From NCBI GenBank assembly GCA_002490705.1, contig DKUO01000032.1:8826-72825 (forward strand): a DNA stretch of 64,000 nt. Reading direction: 5' to 3'. A program made the translations under genes and the position numbers. The stretch comes from Lachnospiraceae bacterium UBA7202. Its GTDB lineage: Bacteria > Bacillota > Clostridia > Lachnospirales > Lachnospiraceae. Positions 42,728 through 52,982 of this stretch are shown here, piece by piece. Position 1 is the stretch's first letter; each line of letters begins with the position of its first letter. The notes under the pieces were generated by a model. The model did not search any database. It was not told where the DNA came from and saw only the letters and a program-made list of their open reading frames with translations.

Positions 42728-43898
42728 CACCGTCTGTCTCCTCTCCCTGCAAATATTCCTCCACATTATCCCTTGAAATCAGATTGATATCCGCCGTAAA
42801 ATACTGGCTGGTATATCCCAGATCATGATATTCCTGCAAAGCGTCAATACAGAAACCGCCCATCTGCGGCGTGTCAATATTCACAGTGGCATAAATCACG
42901 TTCCTGTCAATGGCATTGAGAATCGTATCGGAGACATAGTGACCCAGAATGCTGACAGTGCCTACCTTATTGTAATCCACCACCGCCTGATAGGCGCAGG
43001 TGGTATTCAACTCGTTCAGACAGATCAGGATATCCGGAATATTCTCCTCCATAAAAATTTCACGGACGGATTCTTCCACGGAAAAGGCGTTGGTATCGTC
43101 CACGGACCGCAGTGACAGTTCAATCACCTTCTCTCCCCGATCCTGTTCAATGGCCTCCTGAATACCGGAATAAATAATATACTGATCCAGACTGTTCGCA
43201 TAGGAATTGACCAGTATAGTCACCCTTATGGGACGGGCCCTCGTTCCCACCTCCACCGTCTCCGATTCCATCACGGCATTACCATCGCCGAGGACGCCCA
43301 CGAGTGAGCTTCCCGATTTTGCCTCCGTCTCATTGAAATTCTTGACTATAAGCCGCGTCTCTACCGCGCCGGCCAGTTTTTCCTGCACAATTTTAAGAGC
43401 CTGTCTGCCGTATTCCCTGCCCAGATTATATGCGCCGACTCCCACAAAGCTGCAGCGGGCGCTCCGGGTATTATCCCCATAAAGTGTCACCACAGGAATA
43501 TTCTGCGCCACAGCCTGGTCGATGAGCGCTGTCATCTCCTCGCTCTCATCTGCTGTCACAATGATGCCGTCCACGCCGGAAGCGATGGCGATCTCCATCT
43601 GCTCTTCCACGCTGTAATCCTGAAACTGATCGTTTCCCAGCCAGTCCACATAAACATTTTCCTGAAGCGCCCTCTCACAGGCTCCCTGATAAACGGACTG
43701 CCAGAAGGTCGGCTGGTCGTCCTGCGTAATCATGATATAGTATCTGTCATAAGTCTCCCTTGCCGTCTCCTCCTGATAGCTGCCCTGATAAAACCACAGC
43801 ACATACACTGCCATCGTCACCGTAAAAATGACACAAATTACAGTCAAAAATACGGGGAGAAGCGTAAGCCCCGAAAATTTTCTTTTCGGGGCCTGCAT
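42720..43898 (-). CDS. Membrane-anchored sugar-binding protein of the sensory operon
   Basis: A 392-residue protein with an N-terminal membrane anchor (about 15-35, LLPVFLTVICVIFTVTMAVY) and no lipobox cysteine. The outer domain is a type I sugar-binding fold of the RbsB/YtfQ kind (DGIIVTADESEEMTALIDQA, VVTLYGDNTRSARCSFVGVG). The ATG at 43898 is five bases after AGAGG; an in-frame ATG at 43958 has no site and would overlap the DHH gene. It precedes and overlaps the kinase gene. It may dock on the kinase's outer domain as an anchored sensor, distinct from the transport binding protein. Confidence 0.85.
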   Translation of the reverse strand: MQAPKRKFSGLTLLPVFLTVICVIFTVTMAVYVLWFYQGSYQEETARETYDRYYIMITQDDQPTFWQSVYQGACERALQENVYVDWLGNDQFQDYSVEEQMEIAIASGVDGIIVTADESEEMTALIDQAVAQNIPVVTLYGDNTRSARCSFVGVGAYNLGREYGRQALKIVQEKLAGAVETRLIVKNFNETEAKSGSSLVGVLGDGNAVMESETVEVGTRARPIRVTILVNSYANSLDQYIIYSGIQEAIEQDRGEKVIELSLRSVDDTNAFSVEESVREIFMEENIPDILICLNELNTTCAYQAVVDYNKVGTVSILGHYVSDTILNAIDRNVIYATVNIDTPQMGGFCIDALQEYHDLGYTSQYFTADINLISRDNVEEYLQGEETDGDE

Positions 43899-43935
43899 CT
43901 TTTCCTCTATTTGTTTGTTTTTCCTGTTATGTTTT

Positions 43936-44865
43936 TCACTTACCGTAATATGTATCATAGTTCACAATCTCATCTAACAGCTTCGGAATCTGTTCCTCCA
44001 TCGTCTCATCCGTGAACTGGCAGGTTCCCACCGCCATGTGGCCGCCGCCGCCATACTTGAGCATCAGGCTTCCCACATTGACATGAGAAGTGCGGTTTAA
44101 AACGCTGTAGCCCACCGCCGCAGAACAGCCCTTGCCGCCTCGTCCGCTGACGATCCATACGGAAATATTCTGCTCCGGGTACATGCTGTAGATCAGGAAG
44201 CGGTTGCCGGAATAGATCGGGTCAACGCCCCGCAGATCGGAGATAATCACATCCTTCTCTACCCGTGTATGCGCCTTCACCATTTCCTTGAACTTCTGAT
44301 CCTGCTCGTGATAAATCTCAATTCTCTCCTGCACATCGGGCAGGGCAAGAATCTCTTCCGTACTCATGGTGCGGCAGCATTCCATCAGCTTCTCCATCAG
44401 CTGATAATTGGAGATCGTGAAGTTGCGCCATCTGCCCAGACCTGTCCGGGGATCCATCAGAAAGCCAACCAAAATCCAGCCCTGCGGATTCTGTATCTCG
44501 TCTATAGTCAGATTGCCGGAATCCACCTTATCCACCGCCACCATCATATCGTCGAAATGGGAAAACCGCTCCTTTCCGCCGTAATATTCATAGATGATAC
44601 GCGCACAGGAAGGCGTAATGCGGCTCTCGCCCTTATATTTTCCCTTCAGCTCATTGCGCTCATGCTCGCTGGAATGATGGTCAAACCAAAGCCCGCAGCC
44701 CTCCACAAAGGGAACGTTCGCCAGCACATCGTTCTCGTCAATCTCCACAAGACCGTCCTGCAAATCCTTGGGATGGGCAAATTTCCAACTGTCAATCAGG
44801 CCGATCTCCTTCAGCAATGCGCCGCATGCCAGCCCGTCAAAATCAGATCGTGTCACTAACCTCAT
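43936..44865 (-). CDS. DHH family phosphoesterase
   Basis: A 309-residue cytoplasmic protein. DHH-type motifs are SDFDGLACGALL (residues 7-18), WFDHHSSE (near 60-67), MMVAVDKVDSG and a DHHA1-like GGGGHMAVG near the end. Relatives include nanoRNases, cyclic di-AMP phosphodiesterases and exopolyphosphatases. This form has no membrane or GGDEF part, so it is not GdpP. It has its own strong promoter and is followed after 37 bases by the sensory operon, into which transcription may continue. Confidence 0.85.
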   Translation of the reverse strand: MRLVTRSDFDGLACGALLKEIGLIDSWKFAHPKDLQDGLVEIDENDVLANVPFVEGCGLWFDHHSSEHERNELKGKYKGESRITPSCARIIYEYYGGKERFSHFDDMMVAVDKVDSGNLTIDEIQNPQGWILVGFLMDPRTGLGRWRNFTISNYQLMEKLMECCRTMSTEEILALPDVQERIEIYHEQDQKFKEMVKAHTRVEKDVIISDLRGVDPIYSGNRFLIYSMYPEQNISVWIVSGRGGKGCSAAVGYSVLNRTSHVNVGSLMLKYGGGGHMAVGTCQFTDETMEEQIPKLLDEIVNYDTYYGK

Positions 44866-44928
44866 CGTTTCTTCTCCTTTTTATCCGAAATTTGATACCC
44901 CTTGTACCGAATTATCTCACTATTTAAA

Positions 44929-44957
44929 ATTATAAAGGAAGCGACCCTGCATTTCAA
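44929..44957 (-). promoter_or_regulatory. Promoter of the DHH gene
   Basis: On the minus strand, TTGAAA (44952-44957), 17 bases, TATAAT (44929-44934), about 60 bases before the start codon. Confidence 0.8.
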
Positions 44958-44966
44958 GAAAAAGAT

Positions 44967-47900
44967 TCAAAGGAATATTCTTGTCGCTCTATCCTTTTTG
45001 GCTATGACGTTGATCTGTTCTCCCAGCTTGAAGGAATAGAGAATCCGTTCCTTCACAGGTTTTGACCCCCGCTCGGAAGGGTAGCCCGCAAGCTGTTCTA
45101 ACGCTTCGCTGTAATAGAGCAGCTGCACCTGATAGCGTTTCACCAGTTCCTCCGGCGTCGACACGGCGTCCGTCTTGTAGTCCAACACCACAAATCCGTC
45201 CTCCTCCTCAAAGAACACGTCGATAATTCCCTGAATCAGCACGGTTTCCTCCGAGGGGAAGCCTTCCCCCAGCCGGCTGGCCGGAAGCCCCATCACAAAC
45301 GGCTGTTCTTTATAGAGCTTTCCCGCGCGGGCCGCATCCGCCATGCGAAGCGCCGTCCAGCTTGTCAGAAACCTGACGATCTTCTGCGTCCCCACCGCCT
45401 CATAATATTCCTGAGAAAGCCGTCCCTCCCGGCGCATTTCTTCTATCTGCTCCCGCAAAAGAGCCTCCGCTGCCTCCCCGCTTCTGTTGACCTCTTTGGT
45501 CAGTTTTTGGAAATCAAAGAGCTCCATCACCTTGTGGAAGGCGCTTCCGCGCGTAGAACCGCTGACACGCTCGTCGCCTTTTAAAAATTTCGGCAGATAG
45601 GGTATCTGCGGCTTCTCCTCAAACAGCTTTGCGGAAAGCTCGTCCTGCTCGTGCATGCCGGCCATCTTTAACTCCGATACGGTGGTCTTGGTATAGAGAT
45701 CCTTCAAATTTTCATGCGGATACTCATAGGCAAAACGGTCTGACAGCTCTGTCATGAGATTTTCATCCACCAGGCCGCCTTCGCCGGACGCAAGGAGCTT
45801 TCGCTTCGCCTCCATCCCCACAACCGTCTCCTCTATCTTTTCCTCTACCACATGATCCCAGCCGGTCAATTTTACACAAAAGCCCATATCTTCCTCGTAT
45901 TCCGGTCCTTTTGTGTCCGGCTCCATCCCTACGGCCTCGTAGAACCCATCCAGACAATGATTGCCGGAAAGGGCTGATAAGAGCAGGGTCAAAAAGCTAT
46001 CCTGTCCGAGAAGCGCATCATAGGAGAGCAGCCTTTTTTTCCGTCTTTGCAGAGGAAGCAGGGAAGCCGCCGCCTTTTCGGGTTTGTTGACCACGCTGGT
46101 CATAATCAATTTTTCCTCGGCTCTGGTCATAGCCACATAGAGAATCCGCAGTTCCTCCGCCATACTATCCCGTTTCAGCTTAACCGCTATGGCGTTCTTT
46201 CTCAGGTTGCCGCTTTTCACACGCCCCGCAAAGTCCACATAGTCCACGCCGATTCCCGCATCCACATCCGCCACCAGGGCGCCTCCGCTCTCCTTTTTAC
46301 GGAAACTCTGTGCCAGCCCGGACACAAAACAAACAGGAAATTCCAGTCCCTTGCTCTTATGAATGCTCATGATCCGCACCACATCCGCATTCTCATCCTG
46401 CACGGCGGCCTCGCCGTAATCCACCTCGTACTTTTCCAGCTGTTCCATGTAGCGCAGGAAATGATAAAGGCCGGAATAGCTGGTCTTTTCATAGTCAGCC
46501 GCTTTCACCAGCAGCATTTCCACATTGGCCCGCCGTTTGCCGCCCTCAGGACTTGCCGCCACATAGTGCAGATAGCCGCTCTCACGCAGGATCGTCTGCA
46601 AAAGCTCATGGACAGAGAGATAGACGGAAAGCTCCCTGTATCTTGTCATTTTTCCGAGGAAATTTGTAATTTTTCCCCGCAGTTTCGGACTGATCAACTG
46701 CTCTGCGTTCTCCGCCTGCCCTGTTTCGCCGCCCGTCTGTTCCGTGGCGCAGGCCGCCAGCGCGTCAAAAAGGTACTTTTTCTTCGGAAAAGCCGCCCGC
46801 ACCAGCGCGATCTCCTCCTCCGAAAACCCGCCCAGATAAGTATGCAGGGTCCCGTAAAGGGGAATATCCTGTAACGGATTATCCAAAATCCGCAGAAAAT
46901 GCAGAAGCTCCTGCACCTCCGAGGCCGCAAAATATCCGGTTCTTGCGGTCACATGAACGGGAATGCCCTCCTCCTCCAGCACCCGTTTGAACACCTCGTC
47001 CCAGCCGGACAGGGTGCGAAGTAAAATCACGATATCGCGGTACATGGCCCGCCGCAGCGTCCCCGTCTCCTTGTCCGTGACCTGGAAATCCTTAAGGAGC
47101 CTCTTAATCCGCGCCGCCACACCATAAGCCTCCTGCTCCTTCGGCGTAAGCTGCGCCGCTTCCGATTCTGATTCCCGCGCCGCCTGTTCCGCGGGAACCT
47201 TCTCCTCCTGAAACAGAAGAAGCTCCGTCACATTGGAGGCCTCTGCGGGAAGTCCCTCTTCTTTTTGGGGATAGGACGCGCCAAGGTGCAGGGCCGCATT
47301 CTCATCGTAGACAATGCCTCCCATTTCCCTCCCCATAATCCTTGCAAAAACCGCATTTACACTGTCAAGCACCTCCCTGCGGCTTCTGAAATTCTGATGG
47401 AGATCAATCCGCATGGCATGATTTCCCGCCTGTCCGTAAGCCTCATGCTTTTCCAGAAACAGCTCCGGCCTTGCCAGCCGGAATTTATAAATACTCTGCT
47501 TCACATCCCCCACCATAAAACGATTGTACCGGCCCTGCGCTTCCCCGCTGATGCAGGAGAGCAGATACTCCTGCACCAGATTGCTGTCCTGATACTCGTC
47601 AATCAGGATCTCATGAAAACGGCTCCGGTAGTCAAGCGCCGTCTCCGTAGGCACATAACCGCCCTCTTCCTCCCGCACAAGAACCTGCAGGGCAAAGTGC
47701 TCGATATCGTCAAAATCCAGAATATTTCTCTCCCGCTTGGCTTTGTCAAAAGCCTCCTTAAAGGCTAACGTCAGATCAAGCAGCGCCGCCGCTGCCTCCT
47801 GACAGCCCTTCATCTGTCTGGATACCTGTTCTGCCGAGCCGCCGAAAAACTGCTTCCGCAGATCCGTCAGCGTTTCCTTCACGCTGTCCCGCAGTCCTTT

Positions 47901-48824
47901 GGCCGCCTCCCGTTTCGCAGGTAAGACACCCTCATCCCGCTTCGAGGGCAGTCTGTCAAAGGACACTGCGCCGAAGGCGCTGCATAGAGCATCGTAGCCG
48001 AGAGCCGTCTCCGCCTCCTCTCCCGCACCGCCGCAGGCGCGAAGAAGCCCTTCCGTCATTTCCCGCTCTTTCTCCAAAAGGGGCCCGTAAAAATAGGGCC
48101 CGTCCGGCTCCTCGCACAGCTGTACCGCCAAGGACAGCTTTTCCAGACAGCCCGAAAGCATAAGACGCACATGCTCCATAAACACCGCCGCCCACGGCAG
48201 ACTGAGGATATCGCAGACAGCCGCCTGATAGTCCTGCTTCCGCTCTGCAAGCCATTTCTCCGGGAAGGGCATACTCATGGCAAAATCATAGAGTTTCAGC
48301 ACTTCTTTTTCCACAGCCTCATCCCTGCTGCCAAGGGAAAAATATTCCATGCAGTTTAAGAAAGCCGGATCTTCTTCCGCATAAGCATCCTCGATGACTC
48401 CGGCCAGCACATCCGCGCGCAAAAGCCGCATTTCCCCCTCCTCCGCAATCCGAAAACCGGGGTCCAGTCCGATGGTGTGAAATTGATTTCGCAAAATAAA
48501 AAGGCAGAAGCTGTCTATGGTCGTGATCTGGGCATTGTACAGCAACGTGGACTGCCGCTGTAAATGCTCGTTTTCCGGTTCCAGGGAAAGTCTCTCATTC
48601 AAAGCGCGGCCGATCTTTTCCCGCATCTGGGCAGCCGCCGCATTGGTAAAAGTCACCACCAGCAGCCTGTCTATGTCCACAGGCTGCTCTCCCCCGCATA
48701 CCATATCCACGATCCGCTCCACCAGAACCGCCGTCTTGCCGGAACCTGCCGCCGCGGAGACCAGAAGATTGCAGCCGCGCTGTTCAATCACTTTTCGTTG
48801 TGTTTCCGTAAATGTGATTCCCAT
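44967..48824 (-). CDS. addA: AddA, ATP-dependent helicase/nuclease subunit A
   Basis: A 1285-residue UvrD-type helicase fused to a RecB-type nuclease. Walker A AAAGSGKTAV lies at about residues 24-33; ILIDEYQDSNLVQEY and RIMSIHKSKGLEFPVCF are helicase motifs II and V. The C-terminal nuclease has GIIDVFFEEEDGFVVLDYKTD, with the Asp and Asp-Tyr-Lys of the active site. With AddB it processes double-strand breaks for RecA loading and recognises Chi-like sites. The ATG at 48824 is one base past the AddB stop codon; an in-frame GTG at 48848 would overlap the end of addB. Confidence 0.96.
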   Translation of the reverse strand: MGITFTETQRKVIEQRGCNLLVSAAAGSGKTAVLVERIVDMVCGGEQPVDIDRLLVVTFTNAAAAQMREKIGRALNERLSLEPENEHLQRQSTLLYNAQITTIDSFCLFILRNQFHTIGLDPGFRIAEEGEMRLLRADVLAGVIEDAYAEEDPAFLNCMEYFSLGSRDEAVEKEVLKLYDFAMSMPFPEKWLAERKQDYQAAVCDILSLPWAAVFMEHVRLMLSGCLEKLSLAVQLCEEPDGPYFYGPLLEKEREMTEGLLRACGGAGEEAETALGYDALCSAFGAVSFDRLPSKRDEGVLPAKREAAKGLRDSVKETLTDLRKQFFGGSAEQVSRQMKGCQEAAAALLDLTLAFKEAFDKAKRERNILDFDDIEHFALQVLVREEEGGYVPTETALDYRSRFHEILIDEYQDSNLVQEYLLSCISGEAQGRYNRFMVGDVKQSIYKFRLARPELFLEKHEAYGQAGNHAMRIDLHQNFRSRREVLDSVNAVFARIMGREMGGIVYDENAALHLGASYPQKEEGLPAEASNVTELLLFQEEKVPAEQAARESESEAAQLTPKEQEAYGVAARIKRLLKDFQVTDKETGTLRRAMYRDIVILLRTLSGWDEVFKRVLEEEGIPVHVTARTGYFAASEVQELLHFLRILDNPLQDIPLYGTLHTYLGGFSEEEIALVRAAFPKKKYLFDALAACATEQTGGETGQAENAEQLISPKLRGKITNFLGKMTRYRELSVYLSVHELLQTILRESGYLHYVAASPEGGKRRANVEMLLVKAADYEKTSYSGLYHFLRYMEQLEKYEVDYGEAAVQDENADVVRIMSIHKSKGLEFPVCFVSGLAQSFRKKESGGALVADVDAGIGVDYVDFAGRVKSGNLRKNAIAVKLKRDSMAEELRILYVAMTRAEEKLIMTSVVNKPEKAAASLLPLQRRKKRLLSYDALLGQDSFLTLLLSALSGNHCLDGFYEAVGMEPDTKGPEYEEDMGFCVKLTGWDHVVEEKIEETVVGMEAKRKLLASGEGGLVDENLMTELSDRFAYEYPHENLKDLYTKTTVSELKMAGMHEQDELSAKLFEEKPQIPYLPKFLKGDERVSGSTRGSAFHKVMELFDFQKLTKEVNRSGEAAEALLREQIEEMRREGRLSQEYYEAVGTQKIVRFLTSWTALRMADAARAGKLYKEQPFVMGLPASRLGEGFPSEETVLIQGIIDVFFEEEDGFVVLDYKTDAVSTPEELVKRYQVQLLYYSEALEQLAGYPSERGSKPVKERILYSFKLGEQINVIAKKDRATRIFL

Positions 48825-48825
48825 G

Positions 48826-51800
48826 CTACTTTTTCGCCCCCTCTGCACTCTGTTCGGATGCTTCCTGCCCGCACTCTTCCCGAATTCGCTCCAACGCTTC
48901 CTCCGCCTTCAACTTTTCCAGCTTTCGCGGCCGATACCCCTGGGTCCCGGCAGAGAAACCGCAGACACGCTTGTAAGCACAGTAGGTACAGGCTTTTTCA
49001 GAGCCCAATTCACAGGGATTGACCGAGATAGTTCCATCCAGAATCTCCCTGCCCAGCCTGCGGATTTTATGGTTTACATAATCTGAAACCATCCGCATAT
49101 CCTCCTCGGAAATGACACTTGAGACAGCAGAGAAGCTTCCATCTTTTTTCCGCTCCAGCGGCAGGATATCGGATTTATCCGTAAACTCCCCATCCAGCAT
49201 TTTGACAGCTTCGTCATTTTTATTGACCATTCCAGTCATCTTTAATTCCTGTAAAATCCTGGCATTGACTTCCTCCGGCGTCAGATTTTCTCCCTCCACC
49301 ACAGGGTCTGTCATCCGATAGTAGAGCATGGCCGCAGGAACCGCCTCCTTATCGGGATGCTTTTTCTGCACAAGCTCCACCGCCGCATTCATATATACCA
49401 CCAACTGAAGCTGTAATCCGTAGTAGAGCGCCGCCAGATCAAACCGCCGTTCTCCCGATTTATAGTCAATGACCTTCACATAAACCCGGTCCCCGGTCTC
49501 GCCCACATCTATCCGGTCAATCCGGCCCCGCAGGCGCATCTTTTCCTTCTCACTCAGCGCTATATTGAAAGAATCCAGATTTTCCAGCACATCGAAGGAG
49601 ACCTCAAAGGACTCCGGCAGAAACTGGCCCTTTTGCAGCTGGATCTGTAGCGTCCGCACGGTGCGGTTCATGATCCGCTCAATCCGCTTTAACAGATGCC
49701 GGTTCCTGGCGTTGCTGTAGAGAATGGTTTCCCCATAGGCGGCTGCGCAGGATTCCAGCGCTTCCGAAAGAATCCTGCGCCCCTCCTCCTCGGGAAAGTC
49801 AAACCAAGTGAAACCTTGCCCCGCAAGTTTTTCCGAAAAGTTCTCCAAAATGCTGTGGAAGAGATTGCCCATATCCACCGCCTCAAAGCTGTACTCTCCC
49901 CGCTCCCGCAAACGCAGTCCATATTGCAGGAAGTGGGCGTAAGCACAAGCCGCATATTTTTCCAGACGGCTCACACTGTTTAACAGGGACGCGCCGTAAA
50001 GAGCCGTCGCCACGGTCTTGGACAAGGGCCCATCCTCCCGTCCGGCAAAGGCCGTATCAATCAAAGCCCCAATCCGTTCCCGATACTGTGTGTTCCCATC
50101 ATAGCAGCGGTAAAAGGTGTAAAAGGTCCTCTCCTCCTCCGCGTCCAGCCGCCCTGCCGCATACTCCCGCAGCATATCCGTAAAAAAGCCGACGCCGTCC
50201 TCCCCGTTCAAAATCTGTTCCCCGGCCGGTTCCCGCTCCGGCATGGAGACAGCAAGCGCGGGGAACAGGCCCCTCACTATATCCACCAAATAGGCGGGCC
50301 GAAGCGCCCTGCCGTCCTCCCCCACTCTGGCGTAGGAAAGATATAACGCCTCCGAGGGCTTGGTCATGTTCAGGTACAGATAAAGCCGCTGGATATACAT
50401 CTGTTCTCTGGGAGAGGGCGCCAGCTCAATCTCCGATTCCCGCAAAAACTCCCTGTCCATGTCCGAAATAATGCCGCCGCCGGAACTCTTGGGAATATTG
50501 CCGTCGTTCACGCCCAGAAAGAACAGCACCTTTACCTGTTTCAACCGGGTTCTCTCAATATCCCCCACCAGAACCCGGTCCACATTTTGGGGAATCGTAC
50601 CGACAGTGATCTCCATAAGCCCGGAATCCAGAATGTCCGCAAACTCTTTCAGGGAAATCTCCTCCCCCGCAAGCAGTCCCTCGATCTGGTCCAACAGATC
50701 TATCACCAGAGGATAAATCTGCCCGTACTCCTTGGCTCTGGACAGGTCGCCCTTCTCCTGAAAATCCTTCTCAAATGCGGCCAGCTTATCCTGTATCTCA
50801 TTTTTCACCAAAAACTCGTAAAGCGCGCGCACCATATCATCCGCTTTTTTCAAGGGAACAAAAAAAGGCGCAAGCTGTTCCATCAAACGCTCCCGCATGG
50901 AATTGCAGGATGTAAGCAGCGCCAAAGAAGCCTCCTCTCCCTCAGGGTCCTCCTCCCGATAGGTAAAGACTTCGCTCCAGCGTTTCCGTCCTCTGATCCC
51001 GAACCGTCTAACATAGTTTTCCAGCCTGTCTACTTCCTCCCTCTCAAAGCCGGAAAGTCCCGTGCGCAGATAGTGAAAGACCGCGTCAAAGCTGAAATCC
51101 TGCAATATCATCTGTAGCGCGCTCCGCAGATAGGAGGCAAACGGATTTCCTAAAATGCCTCTGGTCTGATCCAGATAAACGGGAATGTCAAACCGGGCAA
51201 ACACCTCCTCCACATCTTTGGCGTACACCTCCATATTTCCCGTCACCACAGCGATATCACGGTAACACAGTTCTTCCGATTCCAAGAGCAGCCTGCGGAT
51301 GGCAATACAGGTCTGCCGCAGCTCCTGCGCCGGCGTCGAGGCTTCAAAAATGTGCAGGCTTTTCACGCTGTCTTCATAGACGCAGGGCGGATAGCGAAAC
51401 AGATTCCGCTCCAGATGAGCCAATTCCGGGTTGTCCGCAAAGCGGGGCAGCCGTCCCCCCTCCTTCTTCCTGCACCAGACGGCCTCCTCCTGTGAAATCC
51501 CGGACTCCTTTGCCAGTCTTACAAGAGCCGCCACCGTCTTTTTGCTCAGATAAAAAAGATTCTGTTCCCCCTCTGCGGCATAGGGATTTTCCCGCTCGTC
51601 CATGGTAAGCGTGACAATCACCTTGTCCGCCAATCTCATCAGGTCCGAAATCACTTTGTTTTGAATGGGGGTAAAACCCGTAAACCCGTCAAAGGCAATC
51701 ACGCTGTCTCTCACGATTTCGGATTTGGGCAGAGCCGCCCGCAGTCTGTCTAACGTCCCCTCCGTGGTGATAAAGCGGCCTTCTGTATAGGCACTGAAGG

Positions 51801-52293
51801 CCTGATATAAAAACCGCAGATCTTTCAACTTATAGCAGAGCGCGCCCCGGTCCTTCGCGTAAGCAATCAGCATATCCAGCTCCTTCTCGCCCACCCCGTA
51901 CTGCATAAATTCAGAGAGGGCCGATTTCACCTCATGAATATAGCCGATTTTTTGCAGGTGGCTTCCGAGAACCGTGAGATTTTCCCGCTCCTTTCCCGCC
52001 ACCTTGCGAAGCACCAGACTCTTTCCCGTATCATCCAGAACCGGCAGTTCCTCGCCGCCCACCTCTTCCATAATCCGATGGGTCAGTCTGCCGAAACTCA
52101 AAACGTCAATATTCATAATCGCGTGGCGGGGATGTTCCACCACCAGGTCCATCTGGGTCTGCATGGTAAACTGATCCGGCACGATAAGCAGGTAATTTTT
52201 ATCCGGATGCTTCAGGGACTCGTCTATGATATGGTCATGCAGTTTTTTGCTCTTGCCGGCGCCCGAAGCGCCGAAATAAAATTGTAGGGACAT
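48826..52293 (-). CDS. addB: AddB, ATP-dependent nuclease subunit B
   Basis: An 1155-residue subunit of the AddAB helicase-nuclease. The N-terminal Walker A is GASGAGKS (about 8-15). The C-terminal nuclease has VIDYKSGERRFDL. Four cysteines of the 4Fe-4S staple are visible: one in KYAACAYAHFLQYG before the nuclease core and three in CTYCAYKRVC after it (Cys-x2-Cys-x5-Cys). It is first in the addBA operon. The start is the ATG at 52293; the metI stop codon on the same strand lies downstream in the next unit. Confidence 0.95.
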   Translation of the reverse strand: MSLQFYFGASGAGKSKKLHDHIIDESLKHPDKNYLLIVPDQFTMQTQMDLVVEHPRHAIMNIDVLSFGRLTHRIMEEVGGEELPVLDDTGKSLVLRKVAGKERENLTVLGSHLQKIGYIHEVKSALSEFMQYGVGEKELDMLIAYAKDRGALCYKLKDLRFLYQAFSAYTEGRFITTEGTLDRLRAALPKSEIVRDSVIAFDGFTGFTPIQNKVISDLMRLADKVIVTLTMDERENPYAAEGEQNLFYLSKKTVAALVRLAKESGISQEEAVWCRKKEGGRLPRFADNPELAHLERNLFRYPPCVYEDSVKSLHIFEASTPAQELRQTCIAIRRLLLESEELCYRDIAVVTGNMEVYAKDVEEVFARFDIPVYLDQTRGILGNPFASYLRSALQMILQDFSFDAVFHYLRTGLSGFEREEVDRLENYVRRFGIRGRKRWSEVFTYREEDPEGEEASLALLTSCNSMRERLMEQLAPFFVPLKKADDMVRALYEFLVKNEIQDKLAAFEKDFQEKGDLSRAKEYGQIYPLVIDLLDQIEGLLAGEEISLKEFADILDSGLMEITVGTIPQNVDRVLVGDIERTRLKQVKVLFFLGVNDGNIPKSSGGGIISDMDREFLRESEIELAPSPREQMYIQRLYLYLNMTKPSEALYLSYARVGEDGRALRPAYLVDIVRGLFPALAVSMPEREPAGEQILNGEDGVGFFTDMLREYAAGRLDAEEERTFYTFYRCYDGNTQYRERIGALIDTAFAGREDGPLSKTVATALYGASLLNSVSRLEKYAACAYAHFLQYGLRLRERGEYSFEAVDMGNLFHSILENFSEKLAGQGFTWFDFPEEEGRRILSEALESCAAAYGETILYSNARNRHLLKRIERIMNRTVRTLQIQLQKGQFLPESFEVSFDVLENLDSFNIALSEKEKMRLRGRIDRIDVGETGDRVYVKVIDYKSGERRFDLAALYYGLQLQLVVYMNAAVELVQKKHPDKEAVPAAMLYYRMTDPVVEGENLTPEEVNARILQELKMTGMVNKNDEAVKMLDGEFTDKSDILPLERKKDGSFSAVSSVISEEDMRMVSDYVNHKIRRLGREILDGTISVNPCELGSEKACTYCAYKRVCGFSAGTQGYRPRKLEKLKAEEALERIREECGQEASEQSAEGAKK

Positions 52294-52322
52294 TCTTTTT
52301 CCGTTCCGAAGCGCCTGCGCGG

Positions 52323-52982
52323 CTACTTCCTCTTATCCAGCTTCGCAGACAGCCGCATTCCCAGCGTCTGGAATATCTGTACCAGTATCACCAAAAGCAC
52401 CACCGAAACGATCATGATCAACGTCTCATACCGGTAGTAACCGTAACGCATAGCGATATCGCCCAGGCCGCCGCCGCCGACCACGCCCGCCATAGCGGAA
52501 TAGCCGAGTATCGTGCCGATGGCTATCGTCACACCCACCAGAATAGAGGTTCTGGCCTCCACCAGAAGCACCTTCCAGATGATGGTAAACGTGCCGGCGC
52601 CCATGCTCTGAGCCGCCTCCACCACGCCGTGATCCACCTCCTTGATCGACGACTCGATCATACGTCCGATGAAAGGAGCCGCCGCCAGCGTGAGCGGCAC
52701 AATGGTCGCAGCCGATCCTGTGGTTTTCCCCACAATCGCTCTCGTGATGGGCATCACCAGAATCAGCAGAATCAAAAACGGAATACTCCGCATGATGTTT
52801 GCAATCACATCGAGGATTTTGTAGACGACGGCGTTGGGCCTGATTCCCGGCTTGTCGGTCACCGCCAGCACAATTCCCCAGGGCAGGCCGATCAGATAGC
52901 CGAACAAAGTTGACATTAATGTCATAAGTAATGTATCCCTCACGCCCTCCAGCATCATCAAAGTCAAATCGCTAGTCCACAT
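52323..52982 (-). CDS. metI: Methionine ABC transporter permease MetI
   Basis: A 219-residue permease with five membrane helices and the EAA-like loop EAAQSMGAGTFTIIWKVLLVEA. Length and the opening LMMLEGVRDTLLMTLMST are typical of MetI. It overlaps metN by 11 bases. No metQ binding-protein gene is present on either side, so that lipoprotein must be encoded elsewhere, or the system has lost it. Confidence 0.93.
   Translation of the reverse strand: MWTSDLTLMMLEGVRDTLLMTLMSTLFGYLIGLPWGIVLAVTDKPGIRPNAVVYKILDVIANIMRSIPFLILLILVMPITRAIVGKTTGSAATIVPLTLAAAPFIGRMIESSIKEVDHGVVEAAQSMGAGTFTIIWKVLLVEARTSILVGVTIAIGTILGYSAMAGVVGGGGLGDIAMRYGYYRYETLIMIVSVVLLVILVQIFQTLGMRLSAKLDKRK

Noticed and set aside
46047..46874. 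Plus-strand frame of 275 codons inside addA
   Set aside because: It is antisense to the helicase, with no ribosome site and no family resemblance.
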